Assembly: GCA_035633115.1 (NCBI GenBank)
Contig: DASQFN010000011.1
Coordinates: 90,983-154,982, forward strand
From: Gemmatimonadaceae bacterium
Lineage (GTDB): Bacteria > Gemmatimonadota > Gemmatimonadetes > Gemmatimonadales > Gemmatimonadaceae
Direction: 5' to 3'
Length of the DNA stretch: 64,000 bases
The notes below the pieces were generated by a model, which was given only the letters and a program-made list of their open reading frames with translations, did no database searches and was not told the DNA's origin. Below, one piece after another: positions 37,590 through 47,352 of this stretch. The position numbers were made by a program, and so were the translations under genes. Positions within the stretch are counted from its first letter, which is position 1, and every line of letters begins with the position of its first letter.

Positions 37590-38501
37590 ATGCAACTCCA
37601 CATCCGCAACATCTCCAAGACGTACCCGAACGGCGTGCAAGCGCTGAAGGAGGTAACTCTCACCATCCCGGCGGGAATGTACGGCCTGCTTGGGCCCAAC
37701 GGCGCGGGCAAGTCCACGCTCATGCGCATCATCGCCACACTCCAGGAGCCGGACACCGGCACCATTCACCTGGGCGACATCGACGTCGTGCAGCAGAAGG
37801 ACAAAGTGCGGCAAACGCTCGGCTACCTGCCCCAGGAGTTCGGCGTCTACCCAAAGGTGAGTGCGGAGGACCTGCTCGATCACTTCGCGCTGCTCAGGGG
37901 CATCGCCGAGCGCCGGGAGCGCAGGGAGGTCGTAGAGGCGCTCCTCCGGCAGACGAACTTGTGGGAGGTACGAAAGCAGAAGCTCGGCGGCTACTCGGGC
38001 GGCATGAAGCAGCGCTTCGGAGTCGCCATCGCCCTCATCGGCAATCCCAGGCTTCTCATCGTCGACGAGCCGACGGCCGGCCTCGACCCGTCCGAGCGCG
38101 TGCGATTCCTGAACCTGTTGAGCGCGCTGGGCGAGAACAGCGTCGTCCTCCTGTCCACGCACATTGTCGAGGACGTGAGTGAGCTGTGCACAAAGATGGC
38201 AATCATCGACGAAGGGGAGATTCTGCTCGAGGCCGAGCCGCTGCGCGCAGTCGACGACCTCATTGGCCGCATCTGGCGCCGCGTGGTCTCGAAAGAAGAG
38301 CTCTCTGAGGTGGAACGAGACCACGCGGTGATCTCCACCAAGCTCCTTTCCGGGCGCACCCTCGTGCACGTTTTCAACGACACGGCGCCGGGCCCCGGCT
38401 TCGTACCCGCCGAGCCCGACCTCAAGGATGTCTACTTCAGCACGATGGCGGGTCACATCGGCCGGCGCCGTGAGCAGCCGGAGCCGCAGGCAAAGTCATG
38501 A
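37590..38501 (+). CDS. ABC transporter ATP-binding protein
   Basis: A 303-residue ABC-2-type ATPase. Walker A is GPNGAGKST, the signature is YSGGMKQR, Walker B is LLIVDEPTAGLD, and the switch is LSTHIVED. The C-terminal extension (about 215-300) is typical of ATPases paired with ABC permease/M1 peptidase fusions. The stop overlaps the permease start as ATGA. The upstream region 37440-37480 contains a repeated ACTTTA, a possible regulator or promoter site. Confidence 0.9.
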   Translation: MQLHIRNISKTYPNGVQALKEVTLTIPAGMYGLLGPNGAGKSTLMRIIATLQEPDTGTIHLGDIDVVQQKDKVRQTLGYLPQEFGVYPKVSAEDLLDHFALLRGIAERRERREVVEALLRQTNLWEVRKQKLGGYSGGMKQRFGVAIALIGNPRLLIVDEPTAGLDPSERVRFLNLLSALGENSVVLLSTHIVEDVSELCTKMAIIDEGEILLEAEPLRAVDDLIGRIWRRVVSKEELSEVERDHAVISTKLLSGRTLVHVFNDTAPGPGFVPAEPDLKDVYFSTMAGHIGRRREQPEPQAKS

Positions 38502-41500
38502 AGTTCCGGGAAATCTTTCGCTTCGAGTTCGCCTACCAGATACGCCGTCTCTCGACCTGGCTCTACTTCGCGGCCCTGCTCGCAGTTGCTATCCTCTTCG
38601 TAAGAGGAGCCTTTCTCGCTGACGCGCTTTACGCCGATTTCTTCCTGAACGCGCCCTTCGTCATCGCGAGCGTCACGGTGTTCGCCGGCCTGTTCTGGTT
38701 CGTGGTGGCCGCGGGCGTAGCCGGCGAGGTGGCGGCGCGGGACGTCGAGACGGGGATGCATCCCCTCACCTACACCGCCCCCGTCAGCAAGGCCGAGTAT
38801 CTGGGGGGGGCGATTCCTCGCCGCCCTCGTTCTCAATGCGTTGATCCTGCTCGCCGTGCCGGTGGCCGTCATGCTCGCCGTCTACTCGCCGGGCATGGAT
38901 GCCGAGGTCGTCGGTCCGTTCCGGCCGGCTGCCTACCTCACGGCCTACGGCTTCCTCGCGTTGCCGAACGCCTTCGTCGGTACGGCGATCCAGTTCGCAT
39001 GGGCGGCACTGGGCCGCCGGGCCATCGCGAGCTACCTCGGCAGCGTGCTCCTCTTCTTCGTGGCCTACGGTGGGATGTTCGTCGTGGCGTTTGTCGTGGA
39101 GCGACAGGACCTGGCGATGCTGCTCGATGTCTTCGGCCACGTGTTCATGACGGACGATCTGATCCTGGGATGGACGCCGATCGAGAAGAACACGCGCCTG
39201 ATCGAGCTGGAGGGCTCGCTTCTCCGGAGCCGCCTCCTGTGGTTCGGCATCGCCCTGGGGACGCTCGCGTTCACCCACTCCCGCTTTCGCTTTGTCCATC
39301 ATACGCCGAGCCCCTGGTGGAGCCGCATCGCGCGTCGAGATGTGCGCGCCCCGACGCCCGCGGGCAGCGACATCGCGAGAAGCGCGATCGCCGTGCCGGA
39401 GGTCCGGCAGACGTTCGGCTTCGCCACCCGCGCGCGCCAGATGCTCCACATCGCTTGGGACTCGTTCTGCACGATCGCGAAGAGCCGGGGCGGGCTGGTC
39501 GTACTGGCCGCCATCGCTGCCGTCGTCGTCGTGGTCTTGCCCGAGAACATGAACAACATGGGCACTCCGCTGCTGCCCAGGACCGAGTATGTCTTGTCGT
39601 TTCTGACGGCTTCGCTGACCAATCCCATGACCCCCTGGGTGGTCATCCCCATGCTCATCGTCCTCTACGCAGGAGAACTGGTCTGGCGGGAACGCGAGGC
39701 CGGCCTGGGTGAGATTACCGACGCGGCGCCGGTGCCCGAATGGGTCCCATTCCTGGGCAAGTTCCTGGGGCTCGGTCTCGTCCTCGTCGTGTGGATGGCG
39801 CTCCTGACGATCGCCGGGATGCTCGTCCAGGTGCGCATGGGGTACGACAAGTTCGAGATCGGTCTGTACCTAAAGGTGCTTTTCGGGCTTCAGCTCCCCG
39901 AGTATCTCCTCTTCGCTCTGCTCGCACTGTTGGTGCAGGGGCTGGTCAATCAGAAGTACATCGGCCACCTGGTGGCACTCATTGTCTACGCGTTCATGCT
40001 CTTCGCCGCAAGGCTCGGGATCGGGCACAACCTGCTCGTCTACGGGTCGGCTCCGGACTGGTCGTATACGGATATGCGCGGCTTCGGCGCGTCCCTCGGG
40101 CCGTGGCTGTGGTTCATGTTCTACTGGGCCGCGTGGGCGCTGCTGCTCGCGGTCGTGGCGAGGCTGCTCTGGATGCGGGGGATGGAGGGAGGCATCGTTG
40201 TGCGACTCCAGCTGGCGCGCGGCCGCTTCACGCGTCCGACGGCCCGGTTGGCCGCGGCGGCCGTTGGGCTCGTGCTCACGCTGGGCGGTTTCATCTTCTA
40301 CAACACGAACGTGATCAACGAGTACCGAAGCGCCTCCGACATCATGGAGCTGCGCGCCGAGTACGAACGGCGCTACGGGCGGTATGCTCGGATACCTCAA
40401 CCGCGTCTGGCGGGGACCAGTCTGCACGTTGAGATCTACCCCCGTCGGCGAAAGGTCGATATTCGCGGCACGTATCGCCTCGTGAACCGCAGTGCTGTGC
40501 CGATCGACTCCATCCACCTGGCCACGGCTCGTGGTGTCGAGACTGGAGCGGTGAGCCTGGACCGGCCGGCCAGACGCGTGGCCGCGGATGACGTTCTCTC
40601 GCACCACATCTACGAGCTTGAGGCGCCGCTCCAGCCCGGCGACTCGCTACAGCTGAGCTTTACGGTGAGCGCCGAACCGCGGGGGTTCCGGAACGGCGGC
40701 GTCGACCCCTCCGTGGCGGCGAACAGCACCTTCTTCAGGAGCGATTGGCTGCCCGCCATCGGTTATCAGCCGAGTCGCGAGCTCCTTAGACCCGGCGAGC
40801 GGCGGGCGCACGGGCTCTCTCCGCGCCCCCTTTTCCCTCTTCTCGCCGGCGCGGAAGGTGGTCAGGACATCACCGGCGAAGCTCAGGATTTGACCGGAAC
40901 CGACCGCATCGCCGTCGAAGCGATCGTGGGCACGGACGCGGATCAGGTCGCCGTCGCGCCGGGCGTGCTGCGCCGGACATGGACGGAAGGCGGGCGCCGC
41001 TACTTCCACTACGCGACCGAGGCTCCCATCGGGAACGAGCACCGCTTCTTCTCGGCCCGTTACGCAGTGCACGAAGAACAGTGGACGGACTCTTCGGCAG
41101 GCTCAGTGCGGGTCGTCCCGATTCAGGTCTATTATCACCCCGCGCACGTCGCGAACCTGGACCGCATACTCCGCAGCGTACGCGCCTCAATGGATTACTA
41201 CACGCGCGAGTTCGGTCCGTACCCGTACGGCAACATCAGGCTCGTCGAGAATCCCGGTCGTGGAATCGGCGCGCACGCCGATGCGTCCACGATCGATTAT
41301 ACAGAGGGATTCTCCCGCTTCAATCCAGCGGATGATCCGCGGGGCCTCGATCTCCCGTTCGCGGTCATTGCGCACGAGATGGCGCACGAGTGGGGAGTCC
41401 CATACGCTTATGTCGAGGGAGCCCCGCTGCTATCCGAAAGCTTCGCGTGGTATGCCGCGATGGGGGTCGTGAAAGAAACCTACGGGCGCGAGCACCTGCA

Positions 41501-42140
41501 GCGGCTTCGGAGATTTTTCCGGCAGCCTACTCCCATCAAGCCTATACGCCAGTCGGTCCCGCTGCTTCGGGCCATGGATCCGTACGCGGCCTACCGCAAG
41601 GGTCCCTTCGCGCTGTTTGCCATGCGCGAGTACATGGGCGCCGAGCGGGTGAACCTGGCGTTCCGGCGCTTGATAGAGAAGCATCGTTCGGGAGCGCCTC
41701 CCCTGGCGACCTCCCTCGATCTCTACAGGGAACTGCAGGCGGTCACGCCGGACTCACTGCGGTACCTGCTGCACGACCTCTTCGCGGCGAACACCTTGTG
41801 GGAGCTCAAGACGGACCAGGCCACGGCGAAGCAGACCGCGGCAGGGACGTGGGAGGTGACGCTCCGCCTGAGGGCGCGCAAGCTGACAGTCGATCCCGCG
41901 GGCGTCGAGGCCGATGTGCTTATGAATGAATGGGTGCAGATCGGCGCGTTTGCCCCGGCGGCGCGGGGCGCGGACTTCGGCGAGACGCTGTACCTACAGA
42001 TGCACCGCATCCGCTCTGGCGAGCAGACGATCACGGTGACGGTGCCACGTAAGCCGTCCGACGCCGGCATCGACCCCCTTCACCTGCTAATCGAGCTGGA
42101 GAGATTCGATAACGTCGAGGAGGTGAAGATCGAGAGCTGA
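38498..42140 (+). CDS. ABC-2 permease fused to M1-family zinc aminopeptidase, with one frameshift
   Basis: Read as one protein of about 1213 residues. The first frame (38498 to about 38810) encodes the permease start (FREIFRFEFAYQIRRLSTWLYF). Continuity then moves to the frame carrying AALVLNALILLAVPVAV and on to 42140. The switch lies at a G8 run (38803-38810); seven Gs restore a continuous frame (EYLGG-RFLAALV). The permease has two groups of helices, followed by an M1 metallopeptidase with the gluzincin site HEMAHEW (41372-41392) and downstream Glu in LLSESFAWY. The permease/M1 fusion is a known family encoded beside its ATPase; substrate unknown. Sequencing error, true mutation and slippage are all possible. 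Confidence 0.88.
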
Positions 42141-42195
42141 GCGCATGACACGCGCATAGCGAGGACGTATCACTGTTGGATGCTGGTATCGTTTG

Positions 42196-42561
42196 CTATT
42201 CGGGTTCGAAGAATGCCAAAAGGGCGCCGAGCGCGATGGCGACGCCCAGTCCGACTGTTCGTCCGAAGCTGAACTGACGGGTTTTGACGTTGCTGACCGC
42301 AGTTACCGGAACCGCTGTCCGACTGTTCTGGACGACGGTCCCGCCGGTCCGGGTGCCGACGATACTGTCGCCCTCGAGACTCGGGTTTCTCACCACGATC
42401 CAGCCGACATTGTTCATCGTCAGCGCAATTTTACCGTTCCGCTGTTCCTGCACGACTTCGGGAACCGGCCGCTGATCGGATTGCCACGCCTGGCACGCGC
42501 CGGCGAGAAGGATAACAACAGCCCCAGCGGCGAATCGGCTGACACCTAGAACGAGAGGCAT
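42196..42561 (-). CDS. Hypothetical membrane-anchored lipoprotein
   Basis: A 121-residue protein with an N-terminal lipobox (LLAGACQAW) and a hydrophobic C-terminal segment (VGLGVAIALGALLAFF). Between them is a short beta-type domain (GKIALTMNNVGWIVVRN). Family not recognised. It is divergent from chrB, about 140 bases away. Confidence 0.6.
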   Translation of the reverse strand: MPLVLGVSRFAAGAVVILLAGACQAWQSDQRPVPEVVQEQRNGKIALTMNNVGWIVVRNPSLEGDSIVGTRTGGTVVQNSRTAVPVTAVSNVKTRQFSFGRTVGLGVAIALGALLAFFEPE

Positions 42562-42679
42562 CGATGATTTTCCTTTAGCTGTGCAGAGATTACCGGGACG
42601 ACGAGAGAGAAAGGTAAGTGACGTCCAAGTACGCAGATACCTCGCGGGGAAGATCGGCCAGTTGCGTTTGTAAAAGGTG

Positions 42680-42710
42680 TGTGATACAGTAGTGATATAA
42701 ACTATGTCAC
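42680..42710. promoter_or_regulatory. Putative ChrB operator over the chrB start
   Basis: GTGATAC (42681-42687) and GTGATAT (42692-42698) repeat with 11-base spacing. The second forms an inverted repeat with ATGTCAC (42704-42710), which includes the chrB ATG. No Shine-Dalgarno sequence precedes the ATG, so the transcript may be leaderless, and a bound repressor would cover the start. Confidence 0.45.
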
Positions 42711-43723
42711 AACTGAATCATAGTGCGTCTCGCAGTTGGCTGCTGCTTGTCCACCGGCTCCCGCCCAAGCCGGACTATCTCCGCGTCAAGGTGAGACGCC
42801 GGCTGGACCGCATTGGTGCAGTCGCGATCAAGAACTCCGTCTATGTCCTGCCGGACCGCATCGACACCGCCGAGGATTTCCAATGGCTCGCCCTCGAGAT
42901 TCAGCGAGACGGAGGAGAGGCTCTCGTCTGCCGATCGGAGTTCATTGCCGGCATTTTTGACGAAGACATAATTGCGCGATTCAATGCCGAGCGTGACGAA
43001 GCATACCTTTCGATCCGAGAGTCGGCCGCGGCTGATCTCGACGAGTCGGATCTCGCGACAGTCTCGTCTGGCACAGATTGGCGCGAGACCGTCCGGAAGT
43101 CCTTTGCGCGCGCGCAACGGCGGCTCGACGAAATAGCTCGACTCGATTTCTTCGGCGCCGAAGGGCGGTCCCTAGCTGAAGCGGAGCTCAGACGATTTCA
43201 CGATCTGCTTCAACGGAAGTCTTCGCAACAGCCTGATGCCCGCGGCGACAAGGCCGCGGAAAATCCGCAGCCAGATTCGGGAAGCGAGCCTCATCTCCCT
43301 GGAGCGACGTGGGTCACTCGCGCAGGGGTATTTGTCGACCGCATGGCAAGTGCCTGGCTCATTCGAAGGTTCATCGACCGCGAAGCGAGCTTCAAGTTCG
43401 TCAGCGTTGCGCGGTATCAGGGAGCTTCCGGCGAGCTTCGCTTCGACATGGTGCCCGGCGAGTACACGCATGATGGCGACATGTGCACGTTCGAGGCTCT
43501 GGTCGAACGGTTCAAGCTTCACGACCCCGGCCTTGTCGTGATTGCCGAGGTGGTGCACGACATCGATCTGAAGGACGACAAGTTCGCCCGCAGCGAGGCG
43601 CCGGGAATCGAGGCGGTGCTGACGGGGATCGTCAACGCGGTGACGGACGATGATGCGCGACTGTCCGCAGCCTTCCCAATCTTCGATGCGTTGTACGATC
43701 GCTTTCGAAAATCGGCGGGATGA
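42704..43723 (+). CDS. chrB: Chromate resistance regulator/protein ChrB
   Basis: A 339-residue protein with both ChrB modules: an N-terminal domain (SWLLLVHRLPPKPDYLRVKV; IGAVAIKNSVYVLP) and a C-terminal domain (WVTRAGVFVDRMASAWLIRRFID; MVPGEYTHDGDMCTFEALV). ChrB senses chromate and controls or supports chrA expression. ATG at 42704 overlaps a symmetrical sequence likely to be its own operator. The stop overlaps chrA as ATGA. Confidence 0.9.
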   Translation: MSQLNHSASRSWLLLVHRLPPKPDYLRVKVRRRLDRIGAVAIKNSVYVLPDRIDTAEDFQWLALEIQRDGGEALVCRSEFIAGIFDEDIIARFNAERDEAYLSIRESAAADLDESDLATVSSGTDWRETVRKSFARAQRRLDEIARLDFFGAEGRSLAEAELRRFHDLLQRKSSQQPDARGDKAAENPQPDSGSEPHLPGATWVTRAGVFVDRMASAWLIRRFIDREASFKFVSVARYQGASGELRFDMVPGEYTHDGDMCTFEALVERFKLHDPGLVVIAEVVHDIDLKDDKFARSEAPGIEAVLTGIVNAVTDDDARLSAAFPIFDALYDRFRKSAG

Positions 43724-44856
43724 AGCAGAGGCTCGCGTTTCTCTACTTTCTCCGACTGGGGGCGACGGGCTTTGGTGGCCCGATCGCATTGGTGGGCAGA
43801 ATGCGTCGCGAGCTCGTTGAGGACCGTCGCTGGCTAAGTGACGAAGAATTCGGCAACGGCCTTGCCCTCTCGCAGCTCGCTCCGGGTCCGCTCGCAGCTC
43901 AGCTGGCGATGTACATCGGCTGGTTATGGGGCGGGATGCGAGGTGCGGCAGCAACCAGCGTCGCGTTCATCGCTCCGTCATTTCTGATCGTCATCGTCTT
44001 CGCTGCGCTGTACCGTCGCGCAGACGGAATCCCCTGGCTCGTCGCGATGTTCTCCGGAGTAGGTCCGGCTGTCATCGTGATCATCGGCCGGTCTGCCGTT
44101 CGGCTCTGGCGCACGACACTCGGGAGCGACTCCGTTCTCTGGCTCATTGCCGCCATCAATGCAGTGGCAACGGTGATTACGAGAGCGGAATCAGCCGCGC
44201 TTGTCGCGCTCTCGGGCGCGGCGATCATGCTGCTGCGCGGCGGGTCGTATCGTATGGAGGCTGCAACAGCGCGATCCGTTGTGGCGCCGTCGTTCGCGCT
44301 CTTGTCAGCAGCTGGTCTGCCCGCGTTCCCGTTGCTGGTCACGCTGTTCCTGTTTTTCGCGACTGCGGGCCTCGTTGTCTTCGGCAGTGGATTGGCAATC
44401 GTTCCTTTTCTTCACGGCGGAGTGGTAGAGCAGCATCATTGGCTTACCGAAGCGCAGTTCATGGATGCAGTGGCCCTCTCGTTTATCAGTCCCGGGCCGG
44501 TGGTGATGATGGTTGCATTCATCGGATTCATGGTGGCCGGGCTTGCGGGCGCCTCCGCTGCCGCTCTAGGAGTTTTCCTGCCGGCATTTGCGCTCGTGGT
44601 GATTTTCGCGCCGCAGTTCGCTCGCATAGTGCGTAACGCTCGACTTCGCTCGTTCGTCGCCGGAGTCACCGCCGCAGCAATCGGCGCATTGATGGGAGCG
44701 GTCATTGTTCTTTCCATCCGGACATTTCGCGATTGGCGCGCCGTACCCATCGCGGCGGCGGTGCTTGCCACGTTCATCAAGTGGCCGCGAATTCCGGAGC
44801 CGGCCGTACTAGCTGCAGCGGCCGCCGTCGGGCTCGCCTTCTGGCTGAACGCGTGA
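43720..44856 (+). CDS. chrA: Chromate transporter ChrA
   Basis: A 378-residue CHR-family inner-membrane protein with the duplicated architecture: the N-terminal repeat holds FLRLGATGFGGPIALVGRM and the C-terminal repeat LVVFGSGLAIVPFLHGGVV, each followed by GPG motifs (LAPGPLAAQLAM; ISPGPVVMMVAF). It expels chromate (CrO4 2-) and confers resistance. Translationally coupled to chrB. Confidence 0.93.
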   Translation: MKQRLAFLYFLRLGATGFGGPIALVGRMRRELVEDRRWLSDEEFGNGLALSQLAPGPLAAQLAMYIGWLWGGMRGAAATSVAFIAPSFLIVIVFAALYRRADGIPWLVAMFSGVGPAVIVIIGRSAVRLWRTTLGSDSVLWLIAAINAVATVITRAESAALVALSGAAIMLLRGGSYRMEAATARSVVAPSFALLSAAGLPAFPLLVTLFLFFATAGLVVFGSGLAIVPFLHGGVVEQHHWLTEAQFMDAVALSFISPGPVVMMVAFIGFMVAGLAGASAAALGVFLPAFALVVIFAPQFARIVRNARLRSFVAGVTAAAIGALMGAVIVLSIRTFRDWRAVPIAAAVLATFIKWPRIPEPAVLAAAAAVGLAFWLNA

Positions 44857-44866
44857 CGGAGACGAC

Positions 44867-45850
44867 GTGACGCTGATGCTGACCAAGAGTGAAGTTCAAT
44901 CCCTGCTCGACATCGATGCGTGCATCGATGCAGTGGAGGAAGCTTTCCTGGCGCAAGCTCGAGGATACGCCCTCAAATCGGGGGTACTGGGGACGCACGT
45001 CGATGGCGGCGGATTTCACGTCAAGACGTCAGGACTCAGCTGTGGCCGCAGGTATTTCGCGGCGAAAATCAATGCGAATTTCCCGGGAAATCGTTTGCTG
45101 AACGGTCTTCCAACGATTCAGGGCGTTATCGCGCTTCATGACGCATCGAACGGAAGCCTGCTTGCGCTAATGGATTCCGTCGAGATCACGACGCTCCGTA
45201 CCGCGGCTGCAACTGCCGTAGCCGCGAAACAGCTCGCACGAAACGACGCAGGCACAGTGACCGTGATCGGCTGTGGCGTACAGGGGCGAAGCCAGCTCGT
45301 TGCTCTGTCGCGGATTCGTTCTCTTGTCAGTGTGAAGGCTTACGATGTCGACAATCGCATCGCCCGCGAATATGCGGATGGGATGAGCCAGATCATTGGC
45401 TGCGCCGTCGAAGCAGTCGATGACTATCGGATTGCCGCGCGCGAGAGTGACATCATTGTCACCTGCACGCCCGCGCACGATCCAGTATTGAGCAGGTCCG
45501 ATGTCAGAGAAGGGACGTTTATCGCCGCGGTTGGCGCCGACGGCGAGGACAAACAGGAGCTCGAGCCCGCGCTTCTGGCTTCGAGCAAAGTAGTTGTCGA
45601 TGTAATGGAGCAATGCGCCACCATTGGAGATCTTCACCATGCACTCGACGCCGGACTGATGCGCCGTGAAGACGTGCACGCGGAGCTTGGCGACATTGTA
45701 AGTGGACGGCGGCCGGCACGTGAGAGCGCCGGCGAGGTGATCATCTTCGACAGTACGGGAACGGCGCTCGAGGATGTCGCGGCAGCTTCCCTCGTCTACG
45801 AGCGTGCCATTGAATTGGGAGCGGGTTCGCAGATCTCACTCACGAGCTGA
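44867..45850 (+). CDS. Ornithine cyclodeaminase / mu-crystallin family protein
   Basis: A 327-residue protein with the family core: the substrate-domain end SVEITTLRTAAATAVAAKQLA and an NAD-binding motif VTVIGCGVQGRSQL, then VTCTPAHDPVL and GADGEDKQEL. Members convert ornithine to proline with loss of ammonia, or act as alanine/ketimine dehydrogenases; specificity cannot be assigned. GTG at 44867 follows GGAG. It lies ten bases after chrA and is probably co-transcribed, although a role in chromate resistance is not known. Confidence 0.85.
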   Translation: MTLMLTKSEVQSLLDIDACIDAVEEAFLAQARGYALKSGVLGTHVDGGGFHVKTSGLSCGRRYFAAKINANFPGNRLLNGLPTIQGVIALHDASNGSLLALMDSVEITTLRTAAATAVAAKQLARNDAGTVTVIGCGVQGRSQLVALSRIRSLVSVKAYDVDNRIAREYADGMSQIIGCAVEAVDDYRIAARESDIIVTCTPAHDPVLSRSDVREGTFIAAVGADGEDKQELEPALLASSKVVVDVMEQCATIGDLHHALDAGLMRREDVHAELGDIVSGRRPARESAGEVIIFDSTGTALEDVAAASLVYERAIELGAGSQISLTS

Positions 45851-46047
45851 CGTTTCCTGTCGTATACCTCTCCATGCGATTGCTTGCAATCTCGTATTCA
45901 GGAACCCTTGCTGACCGGATGCACAATCCCCGTCGCAATAAAAGTCCTTGTAAGATCGAAAATCTCTCTTAGTTTGGGCACTCGCAAAAGACGTAGGCAA
46001 CAACGGTGACGGTGGGTCGTCTTTATAGCAGACCCAGAGGATAGCTG

Positions 46048-47301
46048 ATGCATCACCCGAAATTATTGCGGTCGATATGCGTTCGATCCGCGATGATCCC
46101 CGCAGCACTTTTTGGCGTAATCGTGTCCGGGTGCGCCGATGACCAACCCGCAGGCCCCAACGTCGGCCGCGAGCTCCCGCGTGCCACGCGGGTTTCTGAG
46201 GTCCCCTTTAACAGGTTCTTTATCGCGTGGTCGAGGAGCTACAGCTCCAGTCCGATCCAGACGCAGCTATTCGCACTAGACCCTCGACAAGACCGGCAAT
46301 ACGCCGATTGGTGGCCCGATCAAACCGTTCTATCCTTCGCGAGCGCTAACCCCGGCCGGCTGTATATCGTCGGTGATGAGCCGGACCAGTCCTGCATGGA
46401 TCCCTCCGAATACGCGGGTATCTATCACTACTTCGTTACGACAGTCCGCCGCACGGATCCGACAGCACGGTTCTCTCCCGCCGGCTTTACAGAGCCGAAC
46501 GAGCAATGTTGCCCGCCCGGAGACTTGCCGTGCCAGTCGAGGATGCACTCGATCGGTTACGCCGATCAGTTTTACAGAGCGTATGTGCAGCGCTATGGCG
46601 TGGCGCCAGTCGTTAACGAATGGCGGTTCCACGACTTCGGAATATCGTTCGCTGATGGAGATGTGAACGGCTGGTGGTCGAGGGTAGACAGCGAGGCAGC
46701 ATGGTCCGTCGCCCACGGCGCGAACATGGTACTCGGCGCGTGGGGATTTATCAGGTGGGAGCAACCCACGTCGGCGTTTCAGGAATTCATGAAGCAGGCG
46801 ATCGGTCGAGTCAGCAGCGACAAGAGAATCAATGGCGCCGTCTATTGGCACCGCGACCGCGAGTTGAATGCCGCTCACTATCTGGAGAACGCTGATGGGA
46901 GTCTAACGCCGGAAGGACAAACGCACGTCAACCCGCTGACGGACGTACCGACTGACGTAAAAGTCGTAGGGTCGGGGAACGGACAGGCAAAGCTTCGATG
47001 GAGCAACACGACCTCAGCCTGGGCGGCTGAGACGGAGTTCTGGGTGCAGGCGCCCGGGTCGAACTCCTTCGTCTATCACAAAACGGAGCCGGTCGCCGGT
47101 CCCGGCGCTACGCAAACTCCGCCCGTTGCCTTCAGCGTCGGCGACAGGGTAAAAGCGCGCGTCCGTTACTACAACGTCTACGGTCACGCCTCCTGGTCGT
47201 CCTTCAGTAACACTGTCCTGCTCGCATTTGCCGCGCCGAAAGCGGAGCAAAGGAAGGGAGTTGGGAAGCGTCCACTCTTCTGCTTCTTGCAGTTCTGTTA
47301 A
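46048..47301 (+). CDS. Exported glycoside-hydrolase-like lipoprotein with C-terminal FN3-like domain
   Basis: A 417-residue lipoprotein (lipobox VIVSGCAD). The body resembles TIM-barrel glycosidase cores: a strand-end Glu in YIVGDEPDQ and a second candidate in VVNEWRFHDFGI, with AHGANMVLGAWGFI later. Several Cys (QCCPPGDLPC) suggest disulphides. The last about 110 residues form a fibronectin-type sandwich (VVGSGNGQAKLRWSN). Activity is not proven; it may be a surface-bound sugar-active protein. AGAGGA precedes the ATG. Confidence 0.6.
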   Translation: MHHPKLLRSICVRSAMIPAALFGVIVSGCADDQPAGPNVGRELPRATRVSEVPFNRFFIAWSRSYSSSPIQTQLFALDPRQDRQYADWWPDQTVLSFASANPGRLYIVGDEPDQSCMDPSEYAGIYHYFVTTVRRTDPTARFSPAGFTEPNEQCCPPGDLPCQSRMHSIGYADQFYRAYVQRYGVAPVVNEWRFHDFGISFADGDVNGWWSRVDSEAAWSVAHGANMVLGAWGFIRWEQPTSAFQEFMKQAIGRVSSDKRINGAVYWHRDRELNAAHYLENADGSLTPEGQTHVNPLTDVPTDVKVVGSGNGQAKLRWSNTTSAWAAETEFWVQAPGSNSFVYHKTEPVAGPGATQTPPVAFSVGDRVKARVRYYNVYGHASWSSFSNTVLLAFAAPKAEQRKGVGKRPLFCFLQFC

Positions 47302-47352
47302 CAGCGGTTCGCCCGCAATCCCGTTCGCGCTCGGCTCATTCCGGCGGACCAT

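Noticed and set aside
37488..38456. 322-codon minus-strand frame opposite the ABC ATPase
   Set aside because: Shadow of a gene with complete Walker and signature motifs.
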